From: Flagellimonas yonaguniensis | Lineage (GTDB): Bacteria > Bacteroidota > Bacteroidia > Flavobacteriales > Flavobacteriaceae | DNA: 64,000 nucleotides | Direction: 5' to 3' | Assembly: GCF_029193885.1 (NCBI RefSeq) | Contig: NZ_JARFVB010000003.1 | Coordinates: 124,001 to 188,000, forward strand | In this document: in pieces, positions 62,220 through 64,000 of the stretch | How positions within the stretch are numbered: the stretch's first letter is position 1 | How the letters are laid out: each line of letters opens with the position of its first letter | Program-made: the position numbers and the translations under genes | Notes under the pieces: model-generated | What the model saw: the letters and a program-made list of their open reading frames with translations, nothing else | Database searches by the model: none | Told to the model about the DNA's origin: nothing

Positions 62220-62231
62220 TTTGTTAACAAA
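62220..62231. promoter_or_regulatory. Palindrome TTTGTTAACAAA in the lrp upstream region
   Basis: Perfect 12-base palindrome between the divergent lrp-type gene (start 62163) and the gene at 62286. A/T-rich palindromes like this are common Lrp-family sites. It could be an autoregulatory operator. Confidence 0.4.
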
Positions 62232-62285
62232 AGTAAAAAAAATTGAATCGTGCTTAATTTTATACTACAAAATTGCTAGAAAAAC

Positions 62286-62687
62286 ATGGAGAGGAGTTCT
62301 CTTAATACCCTTGGTGTATACCGTAGATCTTTGGCTCTTCGCGATATGAGCGAGGCGGTCGCGGCTTATTTTGCCCAAAACAGGGAGATTTTGTCCCTGC
62401 GCAAAATCGATTCTTTCCGAGATGATATTTCCAAATCCCTTTTGGCCGATGCCGATCTCATCACCAAAGAGGTCGAACAAGCTGCATTGAGCAATTGTCC
62501 ATCCGTTCGCATGAGGAGCCTTTCTTACGTAAACATCATGACCCGTAACATTTTGGCCTACTGCAATGGTCTGGAACGTGACGGGGTAAAAGAAAAGGAA
62601 TACCTGAACCTTCTTAGAAAAGAGATTCGCATATTCCGGGTTTCCTTTAAAAAGTGGAGAAAGTCCTTGATCAACAAGAACGACTAA
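62286..62687 (+). CDS. Conserved hypothetical helical protein
   Basis: A 133-residue basic helical protein with no signal or membrane segment. It begins MERSSLNTLGVYRRSLALRDM and has a central AALSNCPSVRMRSLSYVNIM helix with an odd run of small and basic residues. I do not recognise it. It is divergent from the Lrp-type regulator and convergent with icmF, ending 6 bases before the icmF stop. Confidence 0.65.
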   Translation: MERSSLNTLGVYRRSLALRDMSEAVAAYFAQNREILSLRKIDSFRDDISKSLLADADLITKEVEQAALSNCPSVRMRSLSYVNIMTRNILAYCNGLERDGVKEKEYLNLLRKEIRIFRVSFKKWRKSLINKND

Positions 62688-62693
62688 TCCTCC

Positions 62694-64000
62694 TTACATA
62701 TTTCTTCGATACTGCCCTCCCACTTGGAACAACGCTTCGGTTATTTGTCCCAATGAGCAATATTTGGCGGTCTCCATCAATTTTTCAAAAATGTTTTCAT
62801 TGTTGATGGCCACTTCCTGTAATTCGTTCAACTGTTTCTTAGCTTCCTCAGCCTCTCGTTTGTGAAGATTTTGCAAGGTCATTATCTGATTTTCCTTTTC
62901 TGTTTCCGTAGCCCGGATTACCTCCGCTGGTAAAATGGTCGGCGAACCTTTGGAGCTCAAAAATGTATTTACACCAATGATCGGATATTCCCCAGAGTGC
63001 TTCAAGGTTTCATAATGAAGACTTTCCTCTTGAATTTTGGAACGCTGGTACATGGTTTCCATAGCACCTAGCACGCCGCCTCTTTCCGTAATTCTATCAA
63101 ACTCCATTAAAACGGCCTCTTCTACCAAATCCGTTAGTTCTTCAATGATGAAGGATCCTTGTATTGGGTTTTCATTTTTGGCCAGACCCAATTCTTTGTT
63201 GATGATCAACTGTATGGCCATTGCCCTGCGCACAGATTCTTCAGTAGGTGTGGTAATGGCCTCATCATAGGCATTGGTATGCAAAGAGTTGCAGTTATCA
63301 TAGATTGCATACAAAGCCTGAAGTGTGGTACGGATATCGTTAAAATCGATTTCCTGTGCGTGCAAGCTTCTTCCCGAGGTTTGGATGTGATATTTCAGCA
63401 TTTGCGCCCTAGGGTTGGCCCCATATTTTTCTTTCAAAGCCTTGGACCAAATGCGTCGAGCTACGCGCCCGATAACCGCATATTCTGGATCCACTCCGTT
63501 AGAAAAGAAAAAAGATAAATTGGGACCAAACTTATTAATGTCCATTCCTCGGCTCAAGTAGTATTCCACATAAGTGAACCCATTGGAAAGTGTAAAGGCC
63601 AATTGCGTAATGGGATTGGCACCCGCCTCGGCAATGTGGTATCCCGAAATGGAGACCGAATAGAAATTCCGGACTTGTTGCTCGATAAAATATTCCTGAA
63701 CATCACCCATCAATCGCAAAGCAAACTCAGTCGAGAAAATACAGGTGTTCTGTGCTTGGTCCTCTTTTAAAATATCGGCCTGAACCGTACCACGAACTTG
63801 GTTAAGGGTCTTGTCCTTAATTTCATTATATACTTTACTGGGGAGCACCTGGTCTCCAGTTACGCCCAAGAGCATCAATCCGAGGCCATTGTTCCCTTCG
63901 GGAAGTTCCCCATAATATTTGGGTTGCTCCACCCCTTTCTCATCAAAAATTGCTTTGATTTTGTTTACGACCTCTTTCTCCTGACCATTCTCCTTGATAT
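62694..64000 (-). CDS. icmF: Fused isobutyryl-CoA mutase IcmF (5' end off window)
   Basis: The C-terminal catalytic part of an adenosylcobalamin-dependent acyl-CoA mutase; the open frame extends past the right edge, so no start is assigned. [12 protein letters not shown] near the middle, [15 protein letters not shown] and [13 protein letters not shown] are mutase landmarks. The protein ends right after the barrel ([13 protein letters not shown]) with no C-terminal B12 domain. In IcmF the B12 domain and a MeaB-like GTPase precede the barrel, so this fits IcmF and not methylmalonyl-CoA mutase. Which acyl-CoA is preferred needs the missing N-terminal part. Confidence 0.87.
   Translation of the reverse strand, partial: IKENGQEKEVVNKIKAIFDEKGVEQPKYYGELPEGNNGLGLMLLGVTGDQVLPSKVYNEIKDKTLNQVRGTVQADILKEDQAQNTCIFSTEFALRLMGDVQEYFIEQQVRNFYSVSISGYHIAEAGANPITQLAFTLSNGFTYVEYYLSRGMDINKFGPNLSFFFSNGVDPEYAVIGRVARRIWSKALKEKYGANPRAQMLKYHIQTSGRSLHAQEIDFNDIRTTLQALYAIYDNCNSLHTNAYDEAITTPTEESVRRAMAIQLIINKELGLAKNENPIQGSFIIEELTDLVEEAVLMEFDRITERGGVLGAMETMYQRSKIQEESLHYETLKHSGEYPIIGVNTFLSSKGSPTILPAEVIRATETEKENQIMTLQNLHKREAEEAKKQLNELQEVAINNENIFEKLMETAKYCSLGQITEALFQVGGQYRRNM

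Overview
The window is ordinary, densely packed chromosomal DNA from a member of the Flavobacteriaceae (Bacteroidota), most likely a marine genus close to Muricauda/Allomuricauda. Four observations support this. Many genes belong to families found mainly in Bacteroidota (DUF5606, DUF4920, DUF6503, a DUF6686-like gene, DUF6268-like and BBP2-type porin genes). The promoters are of the Bacteroidota type, with a TAnnTTTG -7 box and sometimes a TTG about 18-23 bases upstream. There are almost no purine-rich ribosome binding sites and many TTG or GTG starts. The DnaJ carries a zinc-domain variant I associate with flavobacteria. I see no rRNA, tRNA, CRISPR array, prophage or insertion sequence. The genus is an inference.

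Layout. 1-8.6 kb: partial ohr, meaB, an envelope-sugar cassette (polyprenyl-phosphate glycosyltransferase, flippase-like protein, GT39 transferase, PAP2 phosphatase), a secreted cupin, a MATE exporter and mazG. 8.6-13.5 kb: an intergenic inverted repeat, a secreted GDSL hydrolase, a beta-N-acetylhexosaminidase broken by one stop codon, DUF5606, def, ruvX and dapD. 13.6-16.6 kb: three glycosyltransferases for surface polysaccharide or LPS core. 16.5-21.2 kb: the sua5/tsaC-like - cca - ctaA run, a pRiA4b ORF-3-like gene and a nucleoid-associated protein gene. 21.2-26.7 kb: an unrecognised family with kinase-like motifs, an ABC exporter pair, uvrB and hsp20. 26.7-34.5 kb: TerB-like gene, sucC, a Lon-substrate-domain gene, lysA, a secreted thioredoxin, guaB and small genes. 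34.5-44.4 kb: HMG-CoA lyase, LysE exporter, pyrD, pepT, lipoprotein and PepSY genes, M28 peptidase, PPK2. 44.4-53.9 kb: an NtrC-type regulator with no DNA-binding domain, a barrel-like gene with no normal start codon, MscS, a NatAB-type ABC exporter, dnaJ-grpE, a TIGR01777 epimerase and mnmD. 53.9-64 kb: ilvE, a MazG-like gene, small membrane proteins, crcB, a GlnK-Amt-porin nitrogen unit, lipoproteins, an Lrp-type regulator and the 3' part of a fused isobutyryl-CoA mutase (icmF).

How the genes work together. dapD and lysA are two steps of the succinylase branch of lysine/diaminopimelate synthesis. ilvE, HMG-CoA lyase and icmF touch branched-chain amino acid and acyl-CoA metabolism. dnaJ, grpE and hsp20 are chaperones. 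glnK, amt and the porin look like an ammonium uptake and sensing unit, preceded by an RNA element that could fold as a terminator or an antiterminator.

The points most worth a second look are: the stop-interrupted GH20 gene; the DUF6268-like gene that follows mscS in the same frame with no ATG, GTG or TTG; the kinase-like unknown family at 21.2-22.3 kb; two matching palindromes three helical turns apart upstream of hsp20; and the three-segment hairpin before glnK. I did not find a clear new multi-gene defence or mobile system.
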